From: Leptospira kirschneri serovar Cynopteri str. 3522 CT
Lineage (GTDB): Bacteria; Spirochaetota; Leptospiria; Leptospirales; Leptospiraceae
Direction of reading: 5' to 3'
Length of the DNA: 64,000 nucleotides
NCBI RefSeq assembly: GCF_000243695.2
Contig: NZ_AHMN02000004.1
Location: 62,001-126,000 of the forward strand
A program made the translations under genes and the position numbers. Below, in pieces: positions 1 through 21,810 of this stretch; the first letter of the stretch is position 1, and each line of letters starts with the position of its first letter. The notes under the pieces were generated by a model, which saw nothing but the letters and a program-made list of their open reading frames with translations, made no database searches and was not told the DNA's origin.

Positions 1-2410
<2,410 letters not shown>

Positions 2411-2989
2411 TTATCTGGCTTCTACTTCTATTTTTTCATCTTTTTCTTCTTCCGTTAAGATAGGACTATCTAATTTATCTAAAAGACTTTGAAGCAGAAA
2501 AAAATACGGATTTACCTTGGAGGCGATTTCTTTTCCGTAAAGTTGTGTATAAGTGTTGATTAGGGATTGATTTTCTTCTGTATTTTTAGAATAGGAACTT
2601 TCAGCCAATGCTTCCCATAGAACTTCACCTTTGGAACATTTTAGCATTTTGCCGAGGGCGCTTAGTTCTACTTTATCGGAGGTTTCTTTTTCACGGATTT
2701 TTAATTGAAAAATTGTCTGAACTTTTTTATCGGAACTACCACAAATTCCATTTCCGGAACGAAACGGATATATGATAAATTCCTTATGATGAGAAAGGTA
2801 ATTTTCCGTAATTTTTGCGGCTAACTGTTTTTCCGAATTACCCGCCTCGCTTTCTGAGGGAACGGATACTACTATACGTTTGAACGTGTTTAGATCTTTT
2901 TCCCAAGTCGGACCAGCTTTTACGTATTTAACGGTACAATTCATAATTATAAAAATGATAGAAAAAAATAGTAAAGAATATCGTAACAT
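2411..2989 (-). CDS. Lipoprotein, resembles MXAN_6521/LA_1396 family
   Basis: 192 residues. The N-terminus is a lipoprotein signal peptide: MLRYSLLFFSIIFIIMNCTV, with Cys18 after a hydrophobic stretch as the likely lipidated residue. The mature part begins with a charged, Lys-rich segment (GPTWEKDLNTFKRIVVSVP) and has further cysteines in NGICGSSDKK and GKMLKCSKGE. I recall the family name MXAN_6521/LA_1396 for proteins of this type, but no biochemical function is known to me. It is last in a minus-strand run after the MlaC-like and RND genes with a 13-bp gap, so its product probably works with that exporter at the inner leaflet of an outer or inner membrane. The assignment as lipoprotein is firm, the family name less so. 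Confidence 0.78.
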   Translation of the reverse strand: MLRYSLLFFSIIFIIMNCTVKYVKAGPTWEKDLNTFKRIVVSVPSESEAGNSEKQLAAKITENYLSHHKEFIIYPFRSGNGICGSSDKKVQTIFQLKIREKETSDKVELSALGKMLKCSKGEVLWEALAESSYSKNTEENQSLINTYTQLYGKEIASKVNPYFFLLQSLLDKLDSPILTEEEKDEKIEVEAR

Positions 2990-3002
2990 TCGAATGTGAT
3001 CC

Positions 3003-5933
<2,931 letters not shown>

Positions 5934-5939
5934 TTCGGT

Positions 5940-6596
5940 TTAATTTTTTGCTTCTTTTTTGATCAGAGCGATGGTTTGTTTGATTCCGTTCTTTTTAATA
6001 GAAGGATCTATCGATTTGACTCGGTTCGTTTCGGAAGCGTATTTACCTTCGTTTAAGAAGTCAGTGACATACCAGTTTCCTTCTATCTTTGTGAGTATCC
6101 AAGAAAACGTAATTCTTTCCGAACCATTCCAAATGATAGAAGAAGCAAGAGTCGCGTTATCTCCTTTTAGAACCGGTTTTTCGTAGTTGATGTCTATTTT
6201 ATCGAAATATTTATGAGCGATCGGAAAACTTCTGTGAATGATAAATTCGCTGATCGCTTCTTCAAATTCCTTACGGTCAGAATCAGAGATTTTACTCGAG
6301 GATTTTAAGAGCTGATTGCTGAATTGTTTTACGTGTATAAGGGCGATCGCTTTATCATTTTTTTTATAACGAATAAAACCGATGAGTTTTTTTACAGTGG
6401 AAACAATTTGTTCTTCATCAGAAGGAGCAGTTTCGGTTGTCGCAGGAACGTTCCCTGTTTCGGTCGAAGTAGAATTTTCCGTCGAAGTTTGCGCGATTAA
6501 TGAGGAGATTAGTAAGGATAAAACGAAAAGAATAAGGATTATTTTTTTCACAATTGGTGCCTTTATAGATTGAAGTTTATGTCTTGAGGAATTCAT
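5940..6596 (-). CDS. MlaC/Ttg2D-like periplasmic lipid-binding protein
   Basis: 218 residues from the first ATG. A GTG at 6551 gives VKKIILILFVLSLLISSLIA, a cleaner signal peptide preceded by AAGG, and may be the real start (about 203 residues). After a Thr/Ser/Glu-rich linker comes a helical-then-beta domain: IVSTVKKLIGFIRYKK, a central KEFEEAISEFI helix, YFDKIDINYEKPVLKGDNA strands and the late WYVTDFLNEGKYASET motif, which matches the W-x-V-x-D-x-x-x-E-G pattern of MlaC/Ttg2D. Proteins of that family carry phospholipid or other lipids through the periplasm. Position directly upstream of an RND exporter supports a shared transport role. Similarity is judged by eye and moderate. Confidence 0.68.
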   Translation of the reverse strand: MNSSRHKLQSIKAPIVKKIILILFVLSLLISSLIAQTSTENSTSTETGNVPATTETAPSDEEQIVSTVKKLIGFIRYKKNDKAIALIHVKQFSNQLLKSSSKISDSDRKEFEEAISEFIIHRSFPIAHKYFDKIDINYEKPVLKGDNATLASSIIWNGSERITFSWILTKIEGNWYVTDFLNEGKYASETNRVKSIDPSIKKNGIKQTIALIKKEAKN

Positions 6597-7420
6597 ACAA
6601 TCTTTCGAATCAGTAAGTGGAAGTCAACGGAATAAAATCCCTCAAAGTAAAAGAGCAGCTTTTCTTTTAGAACAATAAGATCCATTTATTTCAATTTAAG
6701 TTAGTAGTTATCTTTGTAAGTCTTTCTAAAAACGTAGAATCAAATTCTAGGGTAGTATCGTTTTTTTGCTTATTTGTTTTTGAAACCTTTATAAATGAAT
6801 TTTGAATTTGATTTTATGCGGTGGCTTATCGTTTTGATTTTATAAAGTCTATCTTTTTGAAAAGTGGAACGAGTAGTCTAACTTTAGACTGTCTTTGGAA
6901 TCGCAACGACAAATTGAAGTTATACGAAGTGAAGTGCGCGCTACTATCTTGATTCGTTGTTATATAACAGAGTATCTATGAGCTTAAAAATATTTTAGAA
7001 TAATCGTCTTTGAATTCCAAACAAAAAGTGTAGTTCCCACAATTTTTAAAGTTTAACTGATAAAATCCACGATTTGTGAGAGTTTCCACATTTTTAGTTT
7101 TGAAACAGACTCGGAATAAGATTATTTTTATGCGTCCGAGTAATAACACAAGTTCGATAGAATCTAATTTGCAAGAGGATTGTGAAGCGTAGGGAAACTA
7201 AAGAAGAACGTTCTCTTAAACTAAAGCCGTCTCGCTTCTGCGGGCGCTCGACAGATCGCGTTTGAAACTAAAGCAAAACGCTCTCTATGGATCGCGTTTT
7301 GTATTAAAACTAAAGAGGAATTGTCGTATTATATTTTTTTTATGTAACTGATAGGCTGTGGCTGAAATCGCGATCAGGCAAGGCCGAATTTATCCCAATT
7401 TTATTTTTCTGAATTTATAT

Positions 7421-7523
7421 TAGAGTTATTTAAAAATTCCATAATAAGGTTTAATAAAACTGTTTCCATCGACCATTTTCATAAAACAAAGAAAGATGGA
7501 GTATTCATTTTTTAGCAACTCTA
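7421..7523. repeat. R1 MITE-like element, diverged copy
   Basis: Starts TAGAGTTATTTAAAAATTCC and ends AGCAACTCTA, so both ends match the R1 terminal inverted repeat with a few changes. The interior (ACTGTTTCCATCGACC) matches the R1 copies behind both VM genes at 10521 and 13470 better than the perfect pair at 16739 and 44296. Confidence 0.6.
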
Positions 7524-7579
7524 TGATTGAAGTGTAAGCTATTGGATTGAGTTCTTTATTATATATTTATGAGTAATAT

Positions 7580-7757
7580 TACTACTCGGATGCATAAATA
7601 GAATACTTGAAGTTAGATTGTTTCAAAAATCTGAATGTTTTGATCCTGCTCTAAAATGCCGTAAATCTCGGATTTGTGGTATTTTTTAGATACCACTATT
7701 TTTTCCGTAAATCCGGCCGTTGATAACTTGGTACTATTTTCATGTGTCCGAGTGGTA
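7580..7757. repeat. R3 dispersed repeat, copy 1
   Basis: Begins TACTACTCGGATGCAT and ends ATGTGTCCGAGTGGTA, an imperfect terminal inverted repeat. The interior aligns almost base for base with 43991-44159 (shared words include GTTAGATTGTTTCAAAAAT and AACTTGGTACTATTTTCATG). Confidence 0.7.
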
Positions 7758-8217
7758 AATATTGAATATTCGTTTATTTGAATGCAACTAATGCAACGAT
7801 TTTGTGTGAAAGTCTGATTCTATTGATCTCTATAAAACTGAGTAATTTGAGTTTTATTTCAAAACAAAATACCTGTTTATATAGCTTTCAATAAGATGAT
7901 TCTTTTCGGGTTTCTGTTGAAAAACTTAGGTTTAAATGGAATCGGTTTTGAGGTTTCTATAAAATTCAAAAAGGATGAATGTCCAGTCAAGTTCCCGCTG
8001 CTTTACGATCTCTATAAAATCAATAATTCTAATTTATAAATACTTACTTTTTGTATTTTGTTTAATTGCTCTACTCGGGTAATTGATTTTTGTATATAAT
8101 AGATTACTAAAGTTCTAATATGTATTTGTGGGAATTTGTATCGAATTAATTTTTTATTTGATGTCTAATCGATAGTACATAACGTGTTCATAGTTAATGA
8201 TTCTTGATTTATTTTTA

Positions 8218-8231
8218 TTAGAATATTCTAA
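8218..8231. promoter_or_regulatory. 14-bp perfect palindrome in VM gene leader
   Basis: TTAGAATATTCTAA is a perfect palindrome located 285 bp before the ATG of the first VM gene. The same 14 bases occur at 11118-11131, before the second copy, inside an otherwise mutated leader. A regulator operator is one possible reading; no experimental support can be seen here. Confidence 0.4.
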
Positions 8232-8516
8232 ATAATAGAAAATTTCTTATTAAGAATCAAAGAGCGATAAAAAATAAAATGACGTTGTGTGTCTTCTGTT
8301 TAATTAAGGGGATCCGACTGCTACTTGAACTATAGAGTAGAGTGATAGAGTTTTATCTCTAGAGGGAGACTTGTCTTAAAGTTTATTCTATAGAGATTAG
8401 TAGTGACACGTACTGAATAACTGGTCCGGACGGAGTTCGTTAGGAATGTCGTGTTTGTCCTATGTGTTTATAGTTACATACAACGTCTCATTTTTCAAAA
8501 GAGTGGAGGATATAAA

Positions 8517-10400
8517 ATGGGTCGTTGGATCGTCCTAAGAATATTTTTATTAGTCTTGATTGGAATTGGTTTCGAGTATGGAATCAATCATACATCAGTA
8601 AATGCTTCATCAAAGAGTGATTACTCGATAGTTCAGAAGCCTACCGATCAACCAAAAGATAAGCCGGTCCAAGTTGTTGTGAGTGACGGAGGTAAGTTTT
8701 GTTATGGCCCTACTTTTAGCGGAGGTGAAAGTTACATCGTAATTGAACAGTGTTGGCAAATGCACGTTATGAGTGCAAGATACGACGTGTTTCAAAGGAT
8801 TTCGTATAACATCAATAATACGTGGTTATGTATTACTGCACCGGAAAAAGTAGTGAGAGGGGAAGAAAATTGGGACTATGTTCATCTCAGACCTTGTACG
8901 ATAAACGATCCTCTACAAAGATGGATCGTAAAAGAGAATTCCTTTTGGACTGCAGACGGACGTTATCGTTTAAAAGATACAAATTGGTACGGTTATATTT
9001 CTAGAAACTCTGGAGATAACTACAATCATACCTTAGATTCTTCCATGAATGATTGGGTTAAAACGGTAGCCACTCCTGGAAACATCAGTATCAAAACTTC
9101 CATAGCATGGGATTTGAGCAGTAGTTGGGGAAATGAACGTTATTTTGTTCGTTGGGGAGGTTCGGATAAAAATACTACACCTCTTTACTATAATCCTGAG
9201 AGTGGGCATCTTGCTCAGTATAATCCAATAAGTGGCTCACTCTATTGTATGTATTCTCAGGTAGATAGTTATAATTGGAACTGGGTGAAGTGGGTATCGT
9301 GTAGTGACGCACCTGTTAAAAGAGATAATCCAGCTTTTTGGAATGTATTTTTTGAAACAAACAAAGAAGGGACGATCACAGACTACAAAGGTAATGTGCT
9401 GAGAGTTACCACATCTGGACCCAATTGGGGAGTTGCCTATGCAGTCAAACCTTCTTATTTAGAAAAGGACACTACCAATAATCCTACTTCTTTGTTTGTT
9501 GTTGATAAAGATTTACTGGATTGGACACGTTATACGGCTTCTAATCTTGGTAAGACAGATCAGTATTGTCCAGCTGGTAATAAAGAAAGTCTTGGACGAA
9601 AAAGAGTCAAAAGGGACTTGACCTTACCTTCTGACTTTCAATTAACCAGGGAGTGGATTCAAAGGCTTTATGATATAGCTAGATCGAGTATAGCTGGTAC
9701 GACTCCGATCCGTGGGGTATGTGGTGTTTGTATGCTTCATAGTTACCAAATGATAGCAGAGTTACTGCAATATCATTCTTGGGGACCTCTTACGAGGGGA
9801 GGATATTTTTTCGATACGGCCCCTAATAGGAATCCTTTTATCTCGTTTGGGCAACGTTATCCGCAATTGAACACATTGCTGACAAATGTACCCAATCAAT
9901 CTACCAGGCATGGATTCGGATCTACTTTGGTCATGTTGCCTCAGTATGAATGGATGTCTTCTTACACAATCACTACTCGGTCTGGTAGATTATTACATGC
10001 TAGATCTCTAATCAATTCTCCTCCTGGAAGCATTTGGTTGGGATTATTGAGGGGAAGAGATGCGGACGGATCTACTTGGGGACATGCCGTTCCCATTCTG
10101 AGAACTTCTCAAGGGTTAGTGATAATTCCAACAAATGTGCCTACGATGTCGTTGAATACTTACATTCAAAATTTAGCACCTACTACAGATCCAAACGAGG
10201 TAATAAATAGGCTAGAAAATAGAAGTACTCTGACAGAGCTTATAACCATACAGCCGGTAAGACTTTACGATGTTTCTTTTAGTCTCACGGTTTCTAGTAG
10301 AGATTGCACTGGAGATGGGGAAGGTAGAAGGGGTTCAGGAAGATATCCAATCAGTTCATTGATAAATCAATGTTCGGGGGGTAGATGTATTCTGCAGTAA
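8517..10400 (+). CDS. Virulence-modifying (VM, PF07598) exotoxin family protein, intact copy
   Basis: Start ATG 8517 is chosen because GGAGGA ends 6 bases upstream and the sister gene starts at the homologous ATG; the frame is also open upstream to GTG 8451. The product is 627 residues, close to the ~640 usual in this family. [19 protein letters not shown] is a signal peptide or anchor. Residues about 40-350 form lectin-like repeats with [37 protein letters not shown] and [20 protein letters not shown], like ricin B-type beta-trefoils. After a charged linker ([14 protein letters not shown]) comes the C-terminal domain with [21 protein letters not shown] and [21 protein letters not shown], ending in a Cys-rich [11 protein letters not shown]. 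Family members from L. interrogans are reported as secreted cytotoxins with an N-terminal lectin part and a C-terminal nuclease part; that is family knowledge, not shown here. Confidence 0.9.
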   Translation: MGRWIVLRIFLLVLIGIGFEYGINHTSVNASSKSDYSIVQKPTDQPKDKPVQVVVSDGGKFCYGPTFSGGESYIVIEQCWQMHVMSARYDVFQRISYNINNTWLCITAPEKVVRGEENWDYVHLRPCTINDPLQRWIVKENSFWTADGRYRLKDTNWYGYISRNSGDNYNHTLDSSMNDWVKTVATPGNISIKTSIAWDLSSSWGNERYFVRWGGSDKNTTPLYYNPESGHLAQYNPISGSLYCMYSQVDSYNWNWVKWVSCSDAPVKRDNPAFWNVFFETNKEGTITDYKGNVLRVTTSGPNWGVAYAVKPSYLEKDTTNNPTSLFVVDKDLLDWTRYTASNLGKTDQYCPAGNKESLGRKRVKRDLTLPSDFQLTREWIQRLYDIARSSIAGTTPIRGVCGVCMLHSYQMIAELLQYHSWGPLTRGGYFFDTAPNRNPFISFGQRYPQLNTLLTNVPNQSTRHGFGSTLVMLPQYEWMSSYTITTRSGRLLHARSLINSPPGSIWLGLLRGRDADGSTWGHAVPILRTSQGLVIIPTNVPTMSLNTYIQNLAPTTDPNEVINRLENRSTLTELITIQPVRLYDVSFSLTVSSRDCTGDGEGRRGSGRYPISSLINQCSGGRCILQ

Positions 10401-10452
10401 GCCAATGATAAAGAGAGAAGAATATACTCTCTCCATGTATTAACAAAAAAGC

Positions 10453-10498
10453 CGTTGGCGTAGATAACAATTTTATAAATAATAGATCTGCGCCAACG
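10453..10498 (+). terminator. Hairpin behind first VM gene
   Basis: CGTTGGCGTAGAT pairs with ATCTGCGCCAACG across a 20-base AT-rich loop, 52 bp after the stop. The same hairpin occurs behind the second VM copy with some paired bases changed together. There is no long T run after it, so transcript-end protection is as likely as classical termination. Confidence 0.5.
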
Positions 10499-10520
10499 TT
10501 ACAAGAAAACCTTTTATAAA

Positions 10521-10641
10521 TAGAGTTGTTGAAAAAATTCCATAGCTCAGATCAACAAAATTGTTTCTATCGATCGTTTCCATGAAATAGAAACAGATGG
10601 ATAAAATCGTTTTGTAAATATGAATTTTTTCACTAACTCTA
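10521..10641. repeat. R1 MITE-like element, 121-bp variant
   Basis: Left end TAGAGTTGTTGAAAAAATTCC, right end CACTAACTCTA. Its interior (CAACAAAATTGTTTCTATCG, CATGAAATAGAAACAGATGG) matches the element at 13470-13573, which lies at the same place behind the second VM copy, so it was probably copied as part of the tandem duplication. Confidence 0.65.
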
Positions 10642-11117
10642 TTAAATTATCTAAATAACTCTTATATTCAAAAAGTAAATACACGTTAGTTTTATTTTCA
10701 GGTTTGAGAAGAATTTGAAACAATAGATCTGTTTGTTTGAGTTTTTCTGAAGTAAAACTGGATTCGGAAGTTCTAAATTTTCTAAATTAATAATTGGTGT
10801 GGTAGTGTACTTTTAAAAAATATGTCTGCTTTTTTTATTCTAAAAAGTTACTCGAATCAATTGATTGTTGAATCAAATTTCTGTATGAAATCTCTGCTTT
10901 GTGATCTCTATCAAATCAACAACTCTAATTTATAAAGACTTACTTTTAGTAATTTTTTTTTCTTTAATTCACTGCTTGAGTAGTTGAATCCTGTATATAA
11001 AAGATTACTAAAGTTCTAATGTGTTTCTATTAAACTTATGTCGAATTAATTTTTTATTTGATGTTTAATTAAGTAAGCATAACGTGTCATTAGTAAATGG
11101 TTTTTAATTTCTTTTTA

Positions 11118-11131
11118 TTAGAATATTCTAA
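11118..11131. promoter_or_regulatory. 14-bp perfect palindrome in second VM leader
   Basis: TTAGAATATTCTAA, identical to 8218-8231 and 273 bp before the ATG at 11405. Conservation inside a diverged duplicated leader is the only evidence for function. Confidence 0.4.
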
Positions 11132-11404
11132 ATAATAGAAGATTTCTTATTAAAAATCCTAAAAGAATAATAAAAGCTATAAATGACGTCGTATGCTTCC
11201 ATTCAATTGAGATGATCATCCTGCCCTACTTAGGGCTATAGAGTTTTATCTCTAAAGTTAGGTTCGTCTTCAAATTGATTCTATGAAGATGACACGTGCA
11301 GAATAACTAGTTCGAACAGAATTTGTTAAGAATGTCGTGTTTGTCCTATATGTTTTATGGTTGTGTGACGACGTCTTAATTTTTCAAAAGAGTGGAGGTA
11401 AAAA

Positions 11405-13332
<1,928 letters not shown>

Positions 13333-13385
13333 GCCAATAATGAAGAGAGAAGAATAAACTCTCTCCATGTCTTAACAAAAAGAGC

Positions 13386-13431
13386 CGTTGGCGTAGATAA
13401 CAAAAATATAAATAATAAATCTACGTCAACG
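13386..13431 (+). terminator. Hairpin behind second VM copy
   Basis: CGTTGGCGTAGAT pairs with ATCTACGTCAACG. It is the duplicate of 10453-10498; the right arm differs (CTACGTC instead of CTGCGCC) and still pairs, one G-C having become a G-T. Confidence 0.5.
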
Positions 13432-13469
13432 TTACAAAAAACCTTTTTCGCAAGTAAACTTTTTATAAA

Positions 13470-13573
13470 TAGAGATGTTGAAAAAATTCCATAGTTCAGA
13501 TCAACAAAATTGTTTTCATCGACCGTTTCCATGAAATAGAAACAGATGAAAAATTCATTTTTCAACAATTCTA
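13470..13573. repeat. R1 MITE-like element behind second VM copy
   Basis: Left end TAGAGATGTTGAAAAAATTCC, right end CATTTTTCAACAATTCTA. Paralogue of 10521-10641, marking the downstream edge of the tandem duplication. Confidence 0.65.
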
Positions 13574-15014
13574 ATATAAAAAACCAATCTCTATAAAATC
13601 AAAAGATAAAAATTTTAAAAATTAAGTTTCTTCATAAAATCATAGTTAGGTGGTAAATTTCATTTTATAAATGAAAAAGATTTATAAAATAATGTAACTC
13701 GATATTCAAATAAAACTGAATCAGTTTTTGGAACTTAAAAAATATAAATTTAAACTGACCTATTTCTGAATTTAGAGTTATATAAATATGTAATGGTTTT
13801 AAATTTGGAGTATGTCAGAAGTTATTATATTAAATTTACATTATTTAGAATAATCTGATGTTTTTTAATTTATCTTTCAATTCTATTTCTTTTAGATAAA
13901 ACAAGTCTATTTTAAAATTTCGGAGATAACGTCTTTTAAAATGTTACTCATTCCTATAAAATTAAGTACTTAAATATTATCACAAAATACCTTCAAGTAA
14001 GTTTGATAAATCTAATGTGCAAGAGATTGAAACGTAGGACAATACGCTTTCAAACTAAAGCTGTCTCGCTTCTTGAACTCAATGCATCGGGTCGCGTTGG
14101 AAACTAAAGCAGAATGCTTTCTATCATAACCAACCCCGCAAGTATTTGGATCTCAATATAAATCTGTTGGAATTACGACAAATCCTCTGTAAAAAGATCG
14201 CCCCCGCCCCACAACGCGATTCATAGAGAGCGTTGTGTTGAGTTTTCAACGCGATTCATAGAGAGCGTTGTGCTTTAGTTTCCCTATTTTTGGTGGCAAC
14301 TCAATGAATTGCTTCCCATGGGTCGCAATTCAGGTGGGAAAATTTGAAAGATTTTTCTTTATCAGAAAAACATACTTTTTGCAAGTAAAAAGCCTCATTC
14401 TTGTCAGAACACTTGAAAAATGTGAGTTTTGGATTGCTCGAAGTAACTAAAGCGTAACTCAGTAAAACGCTCTCTACAGATCGCGTTTGAAACTAAAGAC
14501 GAAATGTTGTATTACGTTTTAAAGAAAAATGATCTATTGTTTTGTAACAAATGTGGATGATTTTTAAAAGGTTTTAAATTCAAATTTATTATACAATAGA
14601 ATCCTGATTGACTGTCGTTTCGGTTTAGGTAATTTTACCGGAATCTATTTTCCAAAGTAGAAATTGCGGGGATAAAACTTTTAAAAAAAACGATCTCAAA
14701 AATGAAACATTACTCGGAACCATAATAGTAAAGTTCCCAATATTTTGTATTGAAACGGTGTTTTACGATTAAAATTCACGGTGCTCAATTTTATAGGTAA
14801 AAAACTTTTTTAAGATTGTTTATAAAAAAATTTAAACTTTGTACAAACTTTCAATGAAACACTTGGAACTATAGAATAGAATGTACAAAAATCTGCGTGG
14901 AGCCAAAGGATTCGTCTCAAAATTTATGGCGATTTATTGTTATAGGTTTTAGCAAAACGAATGATCTATCGAAAGTTGAATTTGGAAAATACTCGAATTT
15001 TGAGGAAGGTATGT
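13574..15014. repeat. Gene-free 1.4 kb with R4 module
   Basis: 13574-14020 is AT-rich DNA in which I recognise nothing. 14030-14120 carries ACTAAAG/AACGC words shared with 7190-7345. 14125-14432 is R4 copy 1. 14220-14275 holds two copies of CAACGCGATTCATAGAGAGCGTTGTG. A short open frame inside R4 (14268-14450) is shared almost unchanged with the copy at 17336 and is considered non-coding. 14560-15000 shows no feature apart from a possible promoter for the lipoprotein. Confidence 0.6.
14125..14432 (+). repeat. R4 dispersed module, copy 1
   Basis: Begins CATAACCAACCCCGCAAGTA, contains ATTACGACAAATCCTCTGTA and CAGAAAAACATACTTTTTGC, and ends near CACTTGAAAAATGTGAG. The same ordered blocks occur at 17002-17515 and 26502-26700, with different material between the blocks. 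Function unknown. Confidence 0.65.
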
Positions 15015-15215
15015 ATGAAAGTTTTTCGTAATTTGTTTTCTGCGGGAATTCTTGCAGTTGTATTGATGAACTTTTTGTTTATCGGAGCTTGTAAGAAAAA
15101 GGAAGATGACGACGATCAGAATAACGCGATTCTTCTTTGGTTAGCGACCCGACCTTATGTGGAACAAAGTAAGACCGGTTTTTTTATTATCGTTCCGAAA
15201 GGGATCGCCGAGTGA
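15015..15215 (+). CDS. Small lipoprotein
   Basis: ATG 15015 is chosen over earlier in-frame starts because AGGAAGG lies 5 bases upstream and it begins a clean signal peptide, MKVFRNLFSAGILAVVLMNF, followed by LFIGAC, a lipobox with Cys26. The mature peptide of about 41 residues starts KKKEDDDDQ, a strongly charged linker typical of spirochaetal surface lipoproteins, and ends in FFIIVPKGIAE. I do not recognise a family. Its stop overlaps the region just before the next gene, which follows at 15227, so the two are probably co-transcribed and may work together at the cell surface. Confidence 0.72.
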   Translation: MKVFRNLFSAGILAVVLMNFLFIGACKKKEDDDDQNNAILLWLATRPYVEQSKTGFFIIVPKGIAE

Positions 15216-15226
15216 GGGATATTCAA

Positions 15227-16399
<1,173 letters not shown>

Positions 16400-16420
16400 T
16401 AGAATATAAATTTTGTTTTT

Positions 16421-16447
16421 AAAGCCTCTCATCGAGAGGCTTTTTTT
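16421..16447 (+). terminator. Rho-independent terminator
   Basis: AAAGCCTCTC, loop ATC, GAGAGGC then seven T. The stem is perfect and the T run is immediate. It lies 21 bp after the stop of the secreted protein gene and ends the 15015-16399 operon. Confidence 0.9.
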
Positions 16448-16738
16448 AAAGAAGGAGGTTTAGGAACAATTTTTATTATTCGTACGGACGTATAAAATGA
16501 TACTATAACTTGTTTTAAAACTTAGAATAGAGTTATTGAAAATTTCACAGCTAACGTGAGTTTGGCGCAAGAAAATGAGAAAGAATTTTCTAAAAGTAAA
16601 AGTTTCTACAATTTTAGAGTTTGAACTATAAAATAACGGTTTGTATTTGTAAAATTTCTTATAAAATAAATATTTTATAAACACCTTTAAAACGTAAACT
16701 GAGATTTTATTATTGAGTTTTTAATGCAGTTTTTATAT

Positions 16739-16840
16739 TAGAGTTGTTGAAAAATTAATTCTTAATCTGTTTGTATTGGATTGAATGGACAATTGAAGCA
16801 ATTTTACGAATTTTCACTATGGAATTTTTCAACAACTCTA
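16739..16840. repeat. R1 MITE-like element, perfect copy A
   Basis: 102 bp bounded by perfect 18-bp inverted repeats, TAGAGTTGTTGAAAAATT and its complement. Nearly identical to 44296-44397 (one difference seen, CTTAATC versus CTTGATC). The terminal TA on each side would fit a TA target duplication as made by IS630/Tc1-like transposases. It carries no gene, so it would have to be mobilised in trans. Confidence 0.85.
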
Positions 16841-16935
16841 TTTAACTTTTTTACGGAAAAACTTAGTATTATAAAAAATTAATTTTTCTTTTAGTTCATT
16901 TAAAAATAAATTCTATATAATAAATTCATAAAATA

Positions 16936-17854
<919 letters not shown>

Positions 17855-17874
17855 CTGTTTATTTCTCTGAAACT

Positions 17875-19981
<2,107 letters not shown>

Positions 19982-20323
19982 TTAATTTTTATTATCGTTT
20001 TTATATGTCCGGGTAGTAAGTCGATATTTTCTAAGATTCAATCTGTTTGTGATCGTGGCATTTGGATTATCTGTTTCAATGACTTCGCCTCGTAAAACCA
20101 TCGGTGCTACCGCTTCAAGCACTATACCACGATTGTAAAACGAATCTTTAAGACCGATTCGTTTTACAAGTTCCGGTAACGTCAAAACACCTCTTGCAGT
20201 TTCAAGTTTTTGGCGAATTAGCGGCTCGAATTTTTTTCTGCGTCGATTCACTAGTCGATCCACCATCTTATGAATTACCAATTCCCAAATAAAATGAATT
20301 ATTTTTATAGTGATTGGGTCCAT
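19982..20323 (-). CDS. Hypothetical protein, C-terminus within R3 repeat
   Basis: 113 residues starting MDPITIKIIHFIWELVIHK, then a basic stretch (DRLVNRRRKKFEPLIRQKL) and a mixed helical part (TLPELVKRIGLKDSFYNRGI, VAPMVLRGEVIET). The last 12 or so residues (RLTTRTYKNDNKN) are encoded by the terminal repeat of an R3 element, so the natural end may have been replaced by the insertion. Codon use is plausible for the genome and the frame is open over its whole length, but no family is recognised. It is a stand-alone gene. Confidence 0.5.
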   Translation of the reverse strand: MDPITIKIIHFIWELVIHKMVDRLVNRRRKKFEPLIRQKLETARGVLTLPELVKRIGLKDSFYNRGIVLEAVAPMVLRGEVIETDNPNATITNRLNLRKYRLTTRTYKNDNKN

Positions 20324-20523
20324 GATGAATTTACGTTAAAATAGATTTTAATTTTTATGAGAATCGAAAAACCAAAAATCGACTGGACGCCTATTCTTTT
20401 AGGATTTTATAAAGTTCCCTTGGAATAAGCGTTTTATGGATGATCCGTGTTAGAAAGATTTTAGTTTTTAGAATCAGTTTTCATTCAAATTTACTTTAGT
20501 TCTAACGAACATAAAAAATTGAA

Positions 20524-21771
<1,248 letters not shown>

Positions 21772-21810
21772 CTGGGCCTTCTTTCTGATAGTTCCGAGTA
21801 AAAGTCCGAT

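Larger units (their letters stand above)
6597..8516. repeat. Gene-free 1.9 kb: R1, R3, palindrome-rich repeats and VM leader
   Basis: No gene that I can support. 7190-7345 holds repeated ACTAAAG...AACGCTCTC words also seen near 14040-14120 and 14450-14510. An R1-like element lies at 7421-7523 and an R3 element at 7580-7757. R5 motifs (GTAGTTCCCACA) occur near 7030. From about 7998 to 8516 the sequence is paralogous to 10886-11404 and forms the conserved leader of the VM gene duplication. Confidence 0.65.
10401..11404. other. Gap between VM copies: hairpin, R1 element and second leader
   Basis: Holds the hairpin at 10453-10498, an R1 element at 10521-10641 and, from about 10886 to 11404, a leader paralogous to 7998-8516. 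10642-10885 is AT-rich with nothing recognisable. No gene is visible. Confidence 0.7.

Noticed and set aside
14268..14450. 60-residue open frame in R4, also present at 17336-17551 almost unchanged
   Set aside because: Repeat-borne, and the third copy at 26580-26700 breaks the frame, so it is more likely non-coding repeat DNA.
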